A stretch of DNA of 10,738 nt from Candidatus Faecalibacterium faecipullorum (lineage in GTDB: Bacteria > Bacillota > Clostridia > Oscillospirales > Ruminococcaceae), in contig DWXX01000143.1 in the NCBI GenBank assembly GCA_019118985.1, positions 1-10,738 on the forward strand, given 5' to 3'. Of the stretch, positions 5,430 through 10,738 are shown piece after piece. How positions within the stretch are numbered: position 1 is the stretch's first letter; each line of letters opens with the position of its first letter. A program made the translations under genes and the position numbers. Under the pieces are notes generated by a model. That model made no database searches and was not told the DNA's origin. It saw nothing but the letters and a program-made list of their open reading frames with translations.

Positions 5430-6503
5430 ATGAAAAAGCTCGCATCCCTGCTGCTGTCGGCCGCGATGATGTTCGCCCTTGCGGCCTGCGGCGGCGCGCC
5501 GTCGTCCGGTACGGCGGCTTCCAGCCCGGCCGGCTCTTCCAGCGAAGCCGCCTCCTCCCAGGCTGCGTCCAGCGAGGCCGCATCGCAGCCGGCGGAAGAG
5601 AACGCCCCCGCAGCAGACCCCATCCGCATCGCGGGGCTGAAGGGCCCCACCACCATGGGCCTTGTCAATCTGCTGCCCATGCAGGAGGCGGGCACGGCCA
5701 GCCTCAGCTATGACCTGCAGCTCTACGGCACGGCGGACGAGATCGTCCCCCTGCTGACCAAGGGCGAGTTGGATATGGCCGCCATCCCGGCCAACCTTGC
5801 CGCCACCCTCTACCAGAAGACCGACGGCGCCATCCAGGTGATGGCGGTCAACACCCTCGGGGTGCTGTATGTGGTGGAGCAGGGCGACACCGTCCACTCG
5901 GCGGCTGACCTGGCCGGCAAGACCATCCTCTCCACCGGCAAGGGCACCACCCCTGAGTATGTCCTGCGGTACATCCTGACCCGGAACGGCCTTGACCCCG
6001 ACGCCGATGTGACCATCGAGTTCTACAGCGAGGCCGCCGAGGTCACCGCCCAGATGGCGGTGCGGGAGGGGGCCATCGCGGTGCTGCCCCAGCCCTACGT
6101 CACCAGCGCCTCCATGCAGGACGACACCCTGCGGGTGGCCCTCGACCTGACCGAGGAGTGGGAGAAGGTCTGCGACACCCAGCTGATCACCGGCGTGACG
6201 GTGGTCCGCACCGCCTACGCCGAGGAGCACCCCGACGTGGTGGCCGCCTTCCTCGCGGACTACGCCGCCAGCGCGCAGGCTGCCAACGACGACCTGGACG
6301 GCACCGCCGCCCTGTGCGAAGCGCAGGGTGTGGTGGCCAAAGCCGCCATCGCCAAAGCCGCCCTGCCCGCCTGCAACATCGTATGCATCACCGGCGATGA
6401 CATGCGCGCCGACGTAGCCGGCTACGCCCAGGTGCTCTACGACGCCGACCCCGCCGCCGTGGGCGGCGCCGTGCCGGACGACGACTTCTACTGGCTGGGC
6501 TGA
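5430..6503 (+). CDS. ABC importer substrate-binding lipoprotein (nitrate/sulfonate/taurine class)
   Basis: 357 residues. A lipoprotein signal peptide (MKK start, hydrophobic core, LAAC lipobox) puts the lipidated Cys at residue 20. A Ser/Ala-rich linker to about residue 62 follows. The binding domain starts PIRIAGLKGPTTMGLVNLLP and has ELDMAAIPANLAATLYQ, VNTLGVLYVVEQGDTVHSAA, DLAGKTILSTGKGTTPEYVL and a late GVTVVRTAYAEEHPDVVAAF segment. This is the SsuA/TauA/ThiY-like layout of a type II periplasmic-binding-protein fold. The ligand cannot be told; no biosynthetic neighbour names it. ATG 5430 follows AGAAGG. The cognate permease and ATPase are downstream, beyond an inserted toxin-antitoxin pair. 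A terminator follows at once, so the lipoprotein may be transcribed separately from its membrane partners. Confidence 0.88.
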   Translation: MKKLASLLLSAAMMFALAACGGAPSSGTAASSPAGSSSEAASSQAASSEAASQPAEENAPAADPIRIAGLKGPTTMGLVNLLPMQEAGTASLSYDLQLYGTADEIVPLLTKGELDMAAIPANLAATLYQKTDGAIQVMAVNTLGVLYVVEQGDTVHSAADLAGKTILSTGKGTTPEYVLRYILTRNGLDPDADVTIEFYSEAAEVTAQMAVREGAIAVLPQPYVTSASMQDDTLRVALDLTEEWEKVCDTQLITGVTVVRTAYAEEHPDVVAAFLADYAASAQAANDDLDGTAALCEAQGVVAKAAIAKAALPACNIVCITGDDMRADVAGYAQVLYDADPAAVGGAVPDDDFYWLG

Positions 6504-6525
6504 CCCCCCGCCGCAGCCAAAACCA

Positions 6526-6555
6526 GGGACGCCCCTTGCGGGGCGCCCCTTTTTT
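6526..6555 (+). terminator. Rho-independent terminator of the lipoprotein gene
   Basis: The 10-bp stem 6526-6535 with 6540-6549 has one mismatch and loop TTGC, followed by six T (6550-6555). Most of this hairpin is the left copy of the 21-bp repeat. Confidence 0.85.
6530..6550 (+). repeat. 21-bp direct repeat, left copy
   Basis: Identical to 7306-7326 over all 21 bases; each copy contains the hairpin GCCCC-TTGC-GGGGC. The two copies bracket the toxin-antitoxin pair. Confidence 0.8.
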
Positions 6556-6566
6556 GATGGGCGCAC

Positions 6567-6595
6567 TTGACAATATTGCTTTTATGCCATATAAT
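6567..6595 (+). promoter_or_regulatory. Consensus promoter of the toxin-antitoxin operon
   Basis: TTGACA (6567-6572) and TATAAT (6590-6595) are perfect hexamers 17 bases apart. TATG-C-CATA (6583-6591) is a small inverted repeat overlapping the -10 and is a candidate site for autorepression by the antitoxin; that part is inference. The AT-rich promoter contrasts sharply with the flanks. Confidence 0.9.
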
Positions 6596-6624
6596 ACAGA
6601 TGAGAACAAACCAAGAGGTGGGCC

Positions 6625-6969
6625 ATGTACAGCATTGAATACTACGAGACGGCAAACGGCAGAAAGCCTGCCAAGGAGTTTATTCTGTCTCAGGATATGA
6701 AGATGCAGGCCAAGATATTTTCTGTGCTGGACATCCTCGAAGCCTTTGGGCCGGATGCAAGGGAACCCTATACGAAATATCTGCGCGACGGGATTTTTGA
6801 GATCAGGGCCAAGCAGGGAAGCAATATCAGCCGGGTGCTGTACTTCTTTATCGAGGGCGAAAAGATCATCCTGACCAACGGCTTTGTGAAAAAGACCCAG
6901 AGCACGCCGCAGGCGGAGATCGACCGCGCAAAGCGGTATAAAAACGATTATACCAGCAGGGAGGGGTAA
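6625..6969 (+). CDS. higB: HigB/Gp49-family toxin (RelE superfamily)
   Basis: 114 residues. It begins MYSIEYYETANGRKPAKEFI and contains KYLRDGIFEIRAKQGSNISR, VLYFFIEGEKIILTNGFVKK and TQSTPQAEIDRAKRY. This is the phage-derived Gp49-like/HigB pattern; family members are ribosome-dependent mRNA endonucleases that stop translation. The basic and aromatic residues expected around the cleft are present (Arg61, Lys63, Arg70, Lys89, Lys90). ATG 6625 follows AAGAGGTG at five bases. The toxin comes first and the antitoxin second, the usual HigBA order. The stop TAA is three bases before the antitoxin start, so they form one operon. Base composition is lower in GC than the flanking transporter genes, suggesting acquisition. 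Confidence 0.9.
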   Translation: MYSIEYYETANGRKPAKEFILSQDMKMQAKIFSVLDILEAFGPDAREPYTKYLRDGIFEIRAKQGSNISRVLYFFIEGEKIILTNGFVKKTQSTPQAEIDRAKRYKNDYTSREG

Positions 6970-6972
6970 AAG

Positions 6973-7260
6973 ATGGCAGAAAACTTCCGTGATACACTGA
7001 ACGAGCAGCTCAAAAACCCGGCGTTCAAAAAAGAGTGGGACGCCCTCGAACCGGAGCGCCAGATCATGAAAGCGGTGCTCAGCGGCCGCATGAAGAGGAA
7101 CCTGACCCAGGCGGAACTTTCCGCCATCACCGGGATCAATCAGTCCAACCTGAGCCGGATCGAGAATGGCAACGGGAACCCGTCTGTCAGCACCCTGAGC
7201 CGGATCGCCTCCGGCATGGGGATGAAGCTGAAGATCGAATTTGTCCCGCAGGAAAACTGA
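6973..7260 (+). CDS. higA: HigA-type XRE-family antitoxin
   Basis: 95 residues. An N-terminal segment (FRDTLNEQLKNPAFKKEWDA) is followed by an HTH of the XRE/Cro type, RNLTQAELSAITGINQSNLS and RIENGNGNPSVSTLSRIASG, ending in GMGMKLKIEFVPQEN. The recognition helix is NQSNLSRIENG. The family binds and neutralises its toxin and represses the shared promoter; the small inverted repeat over the -10 could be the target. ATG 6973 has GGGAGGGG about five bases upstream, inside the 3' end of the toxin gene. No second copy of either gene lies in the window. Confidence 0.92.
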   Translation: MAENFRDTLNEQLKNPAFKKEWDALEPERQIMKAVLSGRMKRNLTQAELSAITGINQSNLSRIENGNGNPSVSTLSRIASGMGMKLKIEFVPQEN

Positions 7261-7264
7261 AAGG

Positions 7265-7297
7265 ACCCCTGCCGTGTATAAGCGGCGGGGGTTTGTT
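7265..7297 (+). terminator. Terminator of the toxin-antitoxin operon
   Basis: ACCCCTGCCG (7265-7274) pairs with CGGCGGGGGT (7283-7292) with one G-T pair and an 8-base loop, followed by TTGTTG. Confidence 0.7.
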
Positions 7298-7305
7298 GAT
7301 GTAAG

Positions 7306-7326
7306 CGCCCCTTGCGGGGCGCCCCT
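7306..7326 (+). repeat. 21-bp direct repeat, right copy
   Basis: Identical to 6530-6550. Here the hairpin is followed by GTTTCG rather than six T, so it is a poorer terminator than the left copy. Confidence 0.8.
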
Positions 7327-7340
7327 GTTTCGTTTATACT
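7312..7340 (+). promoter_or_regulatory. Probable promoter of the permease-ATPase unit
   Basis: TATACT (7335-7340) is a good -10. Exactly 17 bases upstream is TTGCGG (7312-7317), which lies inside the right 21-bp repeat. The predicted start is about 15 bases before the GTG start codon of the permease gene. Confidence 0.5.
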
Positions 7341-7361
7341 CGTACCAAAGGAGGCGTTGAT

Positions 7362-8159
7362 GTGAGCGCGAACAGACGGTGGAAAGCCCGGGCGGCGCGT
7401 GCGGCGGCGGTGGCGTTCTGGCTGGCGGTGTGGCAGTGGGCGGCCGCGGCGGTGGGGCAGGAGGTGTTCCTGGTGTCACCGGTGGGGGCGCTGGGCGCCC
7501 TGGCGCGGCTGCTGCCGACGGCCGATTTCTGGGGGCGGGTGGCCTTTTCGGGCGGGCGGATCTTGCTGGGGTTCGCCCTGGGGTGCGGCTGCAGCGTGCT
7601 GCTTGCCGCCGCCGCCCGGCTGATGCCCTGGGTGGAGTGGCTGGCAAGCCCCATCCTGCAGCTGGTCAAGGCCACGCCGGTGGCCAGCTTTGTCATTCTG
7701 GCGCTGGTGTGGGTGCGCGGGCGGGAGCTGTCCGTCCTGATCAGCTTTCTGATGGCGCTGCCCGTCCTGTACAGCGCGGTGCGCACCGGCATCGCGGCGG
7801 CGGACGGACAGCTGCTGGAGATGGCGCGGGTGTTCCGCATCCCGGCGGGGCGGCGGCTGCGGGCCATCTGGCTGCCCGCGGTGCTGCCCGCCTTCCGGGA
7901 GGGGTGCCGCACCGCCCTCGGCCTGTGCTGGAAGAGCGGCGTGGCCGCCGAGGTCATCGGCCTGCCCGACGGCAGCATCGGCGACGCGCTCTACCGGGCC
8001 AAGATCACCCTGTCCACCGGGGAGCTGTTTGCCTGGACCTTTGTCATCATCTGCCTGTCGGCGGCGTTTGAGCGGGCCTTTCTGGCCCTTTTGGGGGCGG
8101 CGCAGCGCCGGGTCTGCGGCCCCGACAGTCTGGCGGGAGAGGGGGCGGTGCAGCCGTGA
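7362..8159 (+). CDS. ABC importer permease (nitrate/sulfonate/taurine class)
   Basis: 265 residues, the usual size. GTG 7362 is chosen because AAAGGAGG (7347-7354) is seven bases upstream; an overlapping ATG at 7360 is out of frame and stops at once. Membrane helices are seen at about residues 12-30, 62-85, 95-117, 122-140 and 220-245. The cytoplasmic EAA loop that docks on the ATPase is at ~152-175, EMARVFRIPAGRRLRAIWLP. SPILQLVKATPVASFVILAL precedes it, as in SsuC/TauC/ThiX proteins. It pairs with the ATPase gene, whose GTG start overlaps this stop by four bases (GTGA), and with the lipoprotein encoded at 5430-6503. The ligand is unknown. Confidence 0.9.
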   Translation: MSANRRWKARAARAAAVAFWLAVWQWAAAAVGQEVFLVSPVGALGALARLLPTADFWGRVAFSGGRILLGFALGCGCSVLLAAAARLMPWVEWLASPILQLVKATPVASFVILALVWVRGRELSVLISFLMALPVLYSAVRTGIAAADGQLLEMARVFRIPAGRRLRAIWLPAVLPAFREGCRTALGLCWKSGVAAEVIGLPDGSIGDALYRAKITLSTGELFAWTFVIICLSAAFERAFLALLGAAQRRVCGPDSLAGEGAVQP

Positions 8160-8749
8160 CGCTGCGTGTGGAACATCTGGCCAAGCGGTTCGGCCAGAAC
8201 AGCCTTTTTGCCGACCTCTGCTTTGAGGCGGCGGGCCCCGCCGTTTTGTGGGCGCCCAGCGGGTGGGGCAAAACCACCCTGCTGCGCATCCTGCTGGGGC
8301 TGGAAAAGCCCGACGCCGGCACGGTGAGCGGGGTGGGCCGGGCGGCCGCCGTCTTTCAGGAGGACAGGCTCTGCCCCCAGCTGACGGCGGTGGAAAACGT
8401 CCTGCTGGTCCTGCCCGAAGGGCGGGCCGCCCGCGCCGGGGTGGAGGCGGATTTCGCCCGCCTCGGCATGGCCGGCGAGGCGCTGGCCGTCCCGGCGGCA
8501 AAGCTCTCGGGCGGGCAGAAGCGCCGGGCCGCCCTGCTGCGGGCGGTGTGGGCCAGGGCGGACAGCCGCTTTTTTGACGAGCCCTTCACCGGCCTCGACC
8601 CCGACGCCATGGCCCGGGCCGCCGGACTTTTGAAGGAGCGGTGCGCCGGGGCCCCGGCCCTGCTGGCCACCCACGACTGCGCCGCCATCGAGGCGCTGGG
8701 CTGGCCGGTCATGCGGCTGGATGAGCGCCCCCTCCGTCAGCTGCGCTGA
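8156..8749 (+). CDS. ABC importer ATPase (compact, SsuB/TauB class)
   Basis: 197 residues, shorter than the 230-260 usual for this class. Walker A is APSGWGKTT (33-41), an unusual form of GxSGxGKST with Ala first and Trp in the middle. The Q-loop is VFQEDRL (Q68), the signature LSGGQKRR (117-124), Walker B RFFDEP (138-143) with D-loop GLD, and the switch His is H173 in ATHD. All catalytic elements are present, so it should be active and energise the permease. It starts with GTG in a GTGA overlap with the permease gene, indicating coupled translation. The last codons and stop lie inside a palindromic repeat (8728 onward), so the C-terminal residues after about DERP may come from repeat insertion, which could explain the short length. 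Confidence 0.9.
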   Translation: MTLRVEHLAKRFGQNSLFADLCFEAAGPAVLWAPSGWGKTTLLRILLGLEKPDAGTVSGVGRAAAVFQEDRLCPQLTAVENVLLVLPEGRAARAGVEADFARLGMAGEALAVPAAKLSGGQKRRAALLRAVWARADSRFFDEPFTGLDPDAMARAAGLLKERCAGAPALLATHDCAAIEALGWPVMRLDERPLRQLR

Positions 8750-8786
8750 CAGCTCCCCTGCACGCGGGGGAGCCTGTCGTGCAGGG
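8728..8786 (+). repeat. Short palindromic repeat, copy 2 (fuller), overlapping the ATPase stop
   Basis: It begins CCCCCTCCGTCAGC and holds three possible stems. GTCAGC/GCTGAC (8736-8741 with 8745-8750) is perfect. GCTCCCC/GGGGAGC (8752-8758 with 8767-8773) can be extended by GACAG/CTGTC with a bulge. CCCTGCACG/CGTGCAGGG (8756-8764 with 8778-8786) is a perfect alternative to the second. A shortened copy is at 4581-4620. It spans the gap between convergent genes and ends three bases before the hemW stop. No T-tract follows, so a terminator role is unproven. Confidence 0.65.
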
Positions 8787-8788
8787 AT

Positions 8789-9871
8789 TCAGATCAGCTC
8801 CTCCAAGATGGCGTTCTGGACGATCATCCCGAGGGGGGTGAGGGTGAGGCGGCTGGGGGTGAGGGTCAGGTAGCCCGCCTGCTGGCAGTGGGCGAGGAAG
8901 GCCCGCTGCTGCGGGGTGAAGTCGGCCCCGCCCCGCCGGCGGTACTCGGCGAGGTCCAGCCCCGAGGCGAGCCGCAGCTGCAAAATCAGGTAGTCCTCGG
9001 CCCCGCAGCCCCCGTCGGGGACGGGCTGCGCCCCCGCCATGAAGGCCGCGGTGTCGGCGGGGTAGTAGAACCGCCGGCCCCCCATGCAGCTGTGGGCCGC
9101 CGGCCCGATGCCGAGGTAGTCCCCGCAGTCCCAATAGATGCGGTTGTGCCGCCCCTCGTACCCCGGGCGGGCAAAGCTGGAGATCTCGTACTGGCGGTAC
9201 CCCTCCTCGGCCAGGCGGCGGACGGCGTAGAGGTAGAAGTCGGCGGCCTCGTCCGGGGTGGGCAGGCCGTCGGGCGGGCGGCGGCCAAAGGCCGACCCCG
9301 GCTCGATCTTGAGCAGGTAGGCCGAGATGTGCTGCGCCCCGCCGCCCTGGATGAGGGCGAGGGTCTCGTCGAACTCGGCCCGGCTGTAGCGGGGCAGGGC
9401 CAGCATGATGTCCCCGCTGACGTTGGCAAAGCCGGCCTGCCGCGCCATCTCGAAGGCGGCCCGGGCCTGGCGGGCGGTGTGGGGCCGGCCGAGGGCGCGC
9501 AGCTGCGCGTCCCGGGCCGACTGCACCCCGATGGACAGCCGGCTGACCCCGGCGGCGCGGTAGCCCTGCAGATGGCTGAGGGTGAGGGTCTCGGGGTTTG
9601 CCTCCAGGGTGACCTCGGCGCCGGGCTTGGGGCCGGCGGCGGCAAGCAGCCGTTCGACCTGCGCGGGGGTGAGCAGGCTGGGGGTCCCGCCGCCGAAGTA
9701 GACGGTGTCGGGCCGGCCGGGCAGGGCGTGGCGGCCAAGCGCCCCCACCAGGGCGTCCAGATAGGCGTCGGGGACATCGCGCGCAGCGCCCGCGGCGTAA
9801 AAATCACAGTACCGGCAGCGGGAAAAGCAGTATGGGATATGAAAATAGATACCAAAGGGCAAAACAGTCAC
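8789..9871 (-). CDS. hemW: HemW, radical SAM heme chaperone (coproporphyrinogen oxidase-like)
   Basis: 360 residues. The radical SAM cluster is CFSRCRYC, C15-x3-C19-x2-C22, followed by DFY as in HemW. Then come VYFGGGTPSLL (~57-67), EANPETL, RLSIGVQS, and GDIMLALPRYSRAEFDETL. A later SSFARPGYEGRHNRIYW segment and LGIGPAAHSCMG are typical of HemW, with the C-terminal HemN_C-like region to the end. HemW binds heme and delivers it to respiratory proteins; it is not the true anaerobic coproporphyrinogen oxidase (known). The start is uncertain: GTG 9871 has AAAAGG only two bases upstream, while TTG 9862 has it at ten. It converges with the ABC ATPase gene and is divergent from the BI-1 gene. Confidence 0.92.
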   Translation of the reverse strand: MTVLPFGIYFHIPYCFSRCRYCDFYAAGAARDVPDAYLDALVGALGRHALPGRPDTVYFGGGTPSLLTPAQVERLLAAAGPKPGAEVTLEANPETLTLSHLQGYRAAGVSRLSIGVQSARDAQLRALGRPHTARQARAAFEMARQAGFANVSGDIMLALPRYSRAEFDETLALIQGGGAQHISAYLLKIEPGSAFGRRPPDGLPTPDEAADFYLYAVRRLAEEGYRQYEISSFARPGYEGRHNRIYWDCGDYLGIGPAAHSCMGGRRFYYPADTAAFMAGAQPVPDGGCGAEDYLILQLRLASGLDLAEYRRRGGADFTPQQRAFLAHCQQAGYLTLTPSRLTLTPLGMIVQNAILEELI

Positions 9872-9875
9872 AGCC

Positions 9876-9904
9876 TTTTCATGAATCGTTCATTTCTATA
9901 TAGT
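9876..9904 (+). promoter_or_regulatory. Promoter of the BI-1-family gene
   Basis: TTTTCA (9876-9881), 17 bases, then TATAGT (9899-9904); TATACT at 9904-9909 is an alternative -10 without a good -35. The leader of about 60 bases contains an imperfect TTCCCGC/GCGGAA inverted repeat just before the ribosome binding site. Confidence 0.5.
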
Positions 9905-9930
9905 ATACTGTATCCATCAGAGCGGGGCAA
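9902..9930 (-). promoter_or_regulatory. Promoter of hemW
   Basis: On the minus strand TTGCCC (9925-9930), 17 bases, then TATACT (9902-9907). Its -10 overlaps the -10 of the opposing BI-1 promoter. Confidence 0.5.
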
Positions 9931-9973
9931 GTGTTGTGAGGAGGTTCCCGCCTGCGGAAAAGGAGTGTCTTGT

Positions 9974-10684
9974 ATGAACTATTACAACAACGATTACGAC
10001 CGCGGCTACACCGAGGCGACCATGTCCGCGGCCGACTATATGGCCCGGACCTACCGCTGGATGGCCGGCGGCCTCGGCATCACCTTCGGGGTGGCGCTGC
10101 TGACGGCGGCGACCCCGCTGTTCTACCTGGTCAACGCCCTGTACCTGGTGCTGACCATCGCCGAGCTGGGGCTGGTGTTCTATTTCAGCAGCCGCATCCA
10201 GCACATGTCGGTGGGGGCGGCCCGCGGGGTGTTCCTGGCCTACTCGGCCCTCAACGGCATGATGCTGAGCTACTATTTCCTGGCCTTCTCGGTGGGCACG
10301 CTGGTGATGGGCTTCCTGTCCACGGCGGTCTACTTCGGGCTGATGGCGGTCTACGGCCGCACCACCAGCCGCGACCTGACCAGCTGGGGCCCCAAGCTGA
10401 TGATGGGCCTGATGGCCATGCTGTTCACCAGCCTGGTCGGCGCGCTGTTCGGCTTTGGCATCGGCGCGTCGCTGCTGTCCAGCGGCATCGGCCTGGTGAT
10501 CTTCATGCTGCTGACCGCCTACGACACCCAGAAGCTGCACCAGATGTACGCCTATTACTCGATGGACAGCGCCCTGGCTGAAAAGGCCAGCGTCTACGGC
10601 GCGCTGACCCTCTACCTCGACTTCATCAACATCTTCCTGTTCGTGGTCCGCCTGCTTGGCATGGGCGGCCGCAGCCGCGACTGA
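9974..10684 (+). CDS. Bax inhibitor-1 / YetJ family membrane protein
   Basis: 236 residues. ATG 9974 is eight bases after AAAAGGAG. A soluble Tyr/Asn-rich N-terminus (MNYYNNDYDRGY) is followed by about seven membrane helices. The first is at ~31-55, and the others lie around 57-73, 83-105, 107-127, 142-163, 166-183 and 210-229. The conserved aspartates of the bacterial pH-sensing calcium leak channel family are present as D184 (AYDTQKLHQ) and D216 (YLDFINIFLFVVRLL), corresponding to the di-aspartyl pair described in Bacillus YetJ. Expected role: pH-dependent calcium leak across the cytoplasmic membrane; the physiological purpose in bacteria is unclear. It is divergent from hemW, appears to be a single-gene unit, and ends at a hairpin at the right edge. 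Confidence 0.93.
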   Translation: MNYYNNDYDRGYTEATMSAADYMARTYRWMAGGLGITFGVALLTAATPLFYLVNALYLVLTIAELGLVFYFSSRIQHMSVGAARGVFLAYSALNGMMLSYYFLAFSVGTLVMGFLSTAVYFGLMAVYGRTTSRDLTSWGPKLMMGLMAMLFTSLVGALFGFGIGASLLSSGIGLVIFMLLTAYDTQKLHQMYAYYSMDSALAEKASVYGALTLYLDFINIFLFVVRLLGMGGRSRD

Positions 10685-10716
10685 CGCTGCCCCAAAACAA
10701 CCCAACAGACAAAGAG

Positions 10717-10738
10717 CCCCCGGCCGGAAGGCCGGGGG
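10717..10738 (+). terminator. Hairpin of a probable terminator, cut by the window edge
   Basis: CCCCCGGCC (10717-10725) pairs perfectly with GGCCGGGGG (10730-10738) around loop GGAA. Any T-tract lies beyond the window. Confidence 0.75.

Noticed and set aside
4581..6566. Long minus-strand open frame of over 600 codons antisense to the lipoprotein gene and overlapping the Crp/Fnr gene
   Set aside because: Composition is Gly/His/Arg/Gln-rich with no recognisable motif, and it covers two well-supported genes and their promoters. It is a by-product of GC-rich codon usage.
6526..7361. Idea that the 21-bp repeats are inverted repeats of an insertion sequence around higBA
   Set aside because: The copies are direct, not inverted, no transposase is present and no target-site duplication could be identified. 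They are better described as direct repeats flanking the module.
8888..10684. Long plus-strand open frame joining the antisense of hemW to the BI-1 gene as one ~600-codon protein
   Set aside because: The first ~360 codons are the Gly/Pro/Ala-rich antisense of hemW. The BI-1 gene has its own ribosome binding site and ATG at 9974.
1..10738. CRISPR array, riboswitch or phage-defence island
   Set aside because: No regularly spaced repeats were seen, leaders are too short for a known riboswitch, and apart from higBA no defence-type protein motifs occur.

Overview
The window looks like chromosome from a GC-rich gut Firmicute of the Oscillospiraceae/Ruminococcaceae type (Gemmiger, Subdoligranulum or Faecalibacterium relatives). 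Reasons: strong AGGAGG-type ribosome binding sites, GTG and TTG starts, Ser/Ala-rich lipoprotein linkers, a HemW and BI-1 set typical of Clostridia, and short GC-rich palindromic repeats between genes. This is inference from gene content; no marker gene fixes the species.

Left end, 1-1160: a visibly less GC-rich scrapyard of mobile-element pieces. It holds the tail of an unrecognised protein, a VOC (glyoxalase-fold) gene that has lost its 5' half, a fragment that may be the end of a phage/plasmid primase, and a small protein of the kind found near recombinases in clostridial conjugative elements. Terminator hairpins sit between them. The pieces lie next to the 3' end of a complete tRNA-Leu(CAG) gene (1300-1386, minus strand), a classic integration site.

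1444-3010: tRNA-Leu, with a perfect consensus promoter, is divergent from a two-gene plus-strand unit. That unit encodes a small DUF3592-like membrane protein and a reduced trigger-factor-like protein with no PPIase domain and no ribosome-docking signature, and it ends at a strong terminator.

3011-5308: a minus-strand group, likely one operon: a Crp/Fnr regulator, a GtrB/DPM1-like membrane glycosyltransferase and a flavin reductase-like FMN protein. The last two overlap by ATGA. The regulator faces away from a lipoprotein gene across overlapping promoters, with a 5-4-5 inverted repeat placed as a Crp/Fnr box would be to activate the lipoprotein gene and repress the regulator.

5430-8749: a three-part ABC importer of the nitrate/sulfonate/taurine/thiamine-precursor class (lipoprotein, permease, ATPase). 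A HigB/HigA toxin-antitoxin pair with its own consensus promoter sits between the lipoprotein and permease genes. The pair is flanked by two identical 21-bp direct repeats; the left copy is the lipoprotein terminator and the right copy may supply the -35 box of the permease promoter.

8728-10738: a palindromic repeat forms the 3' end of the ATPase gene and the gap to convergent hemW. hemW is divergent from a BI-1/YetJ-family membrane protein gene, which ends at a hairpin on the window edge.

No complete new system is evident. The best leads are the stripped-down trigger factor, the repeat-flanked toxin-antitoxin insertion within the transporter locus, and the Crp/Fnr operator geometry.
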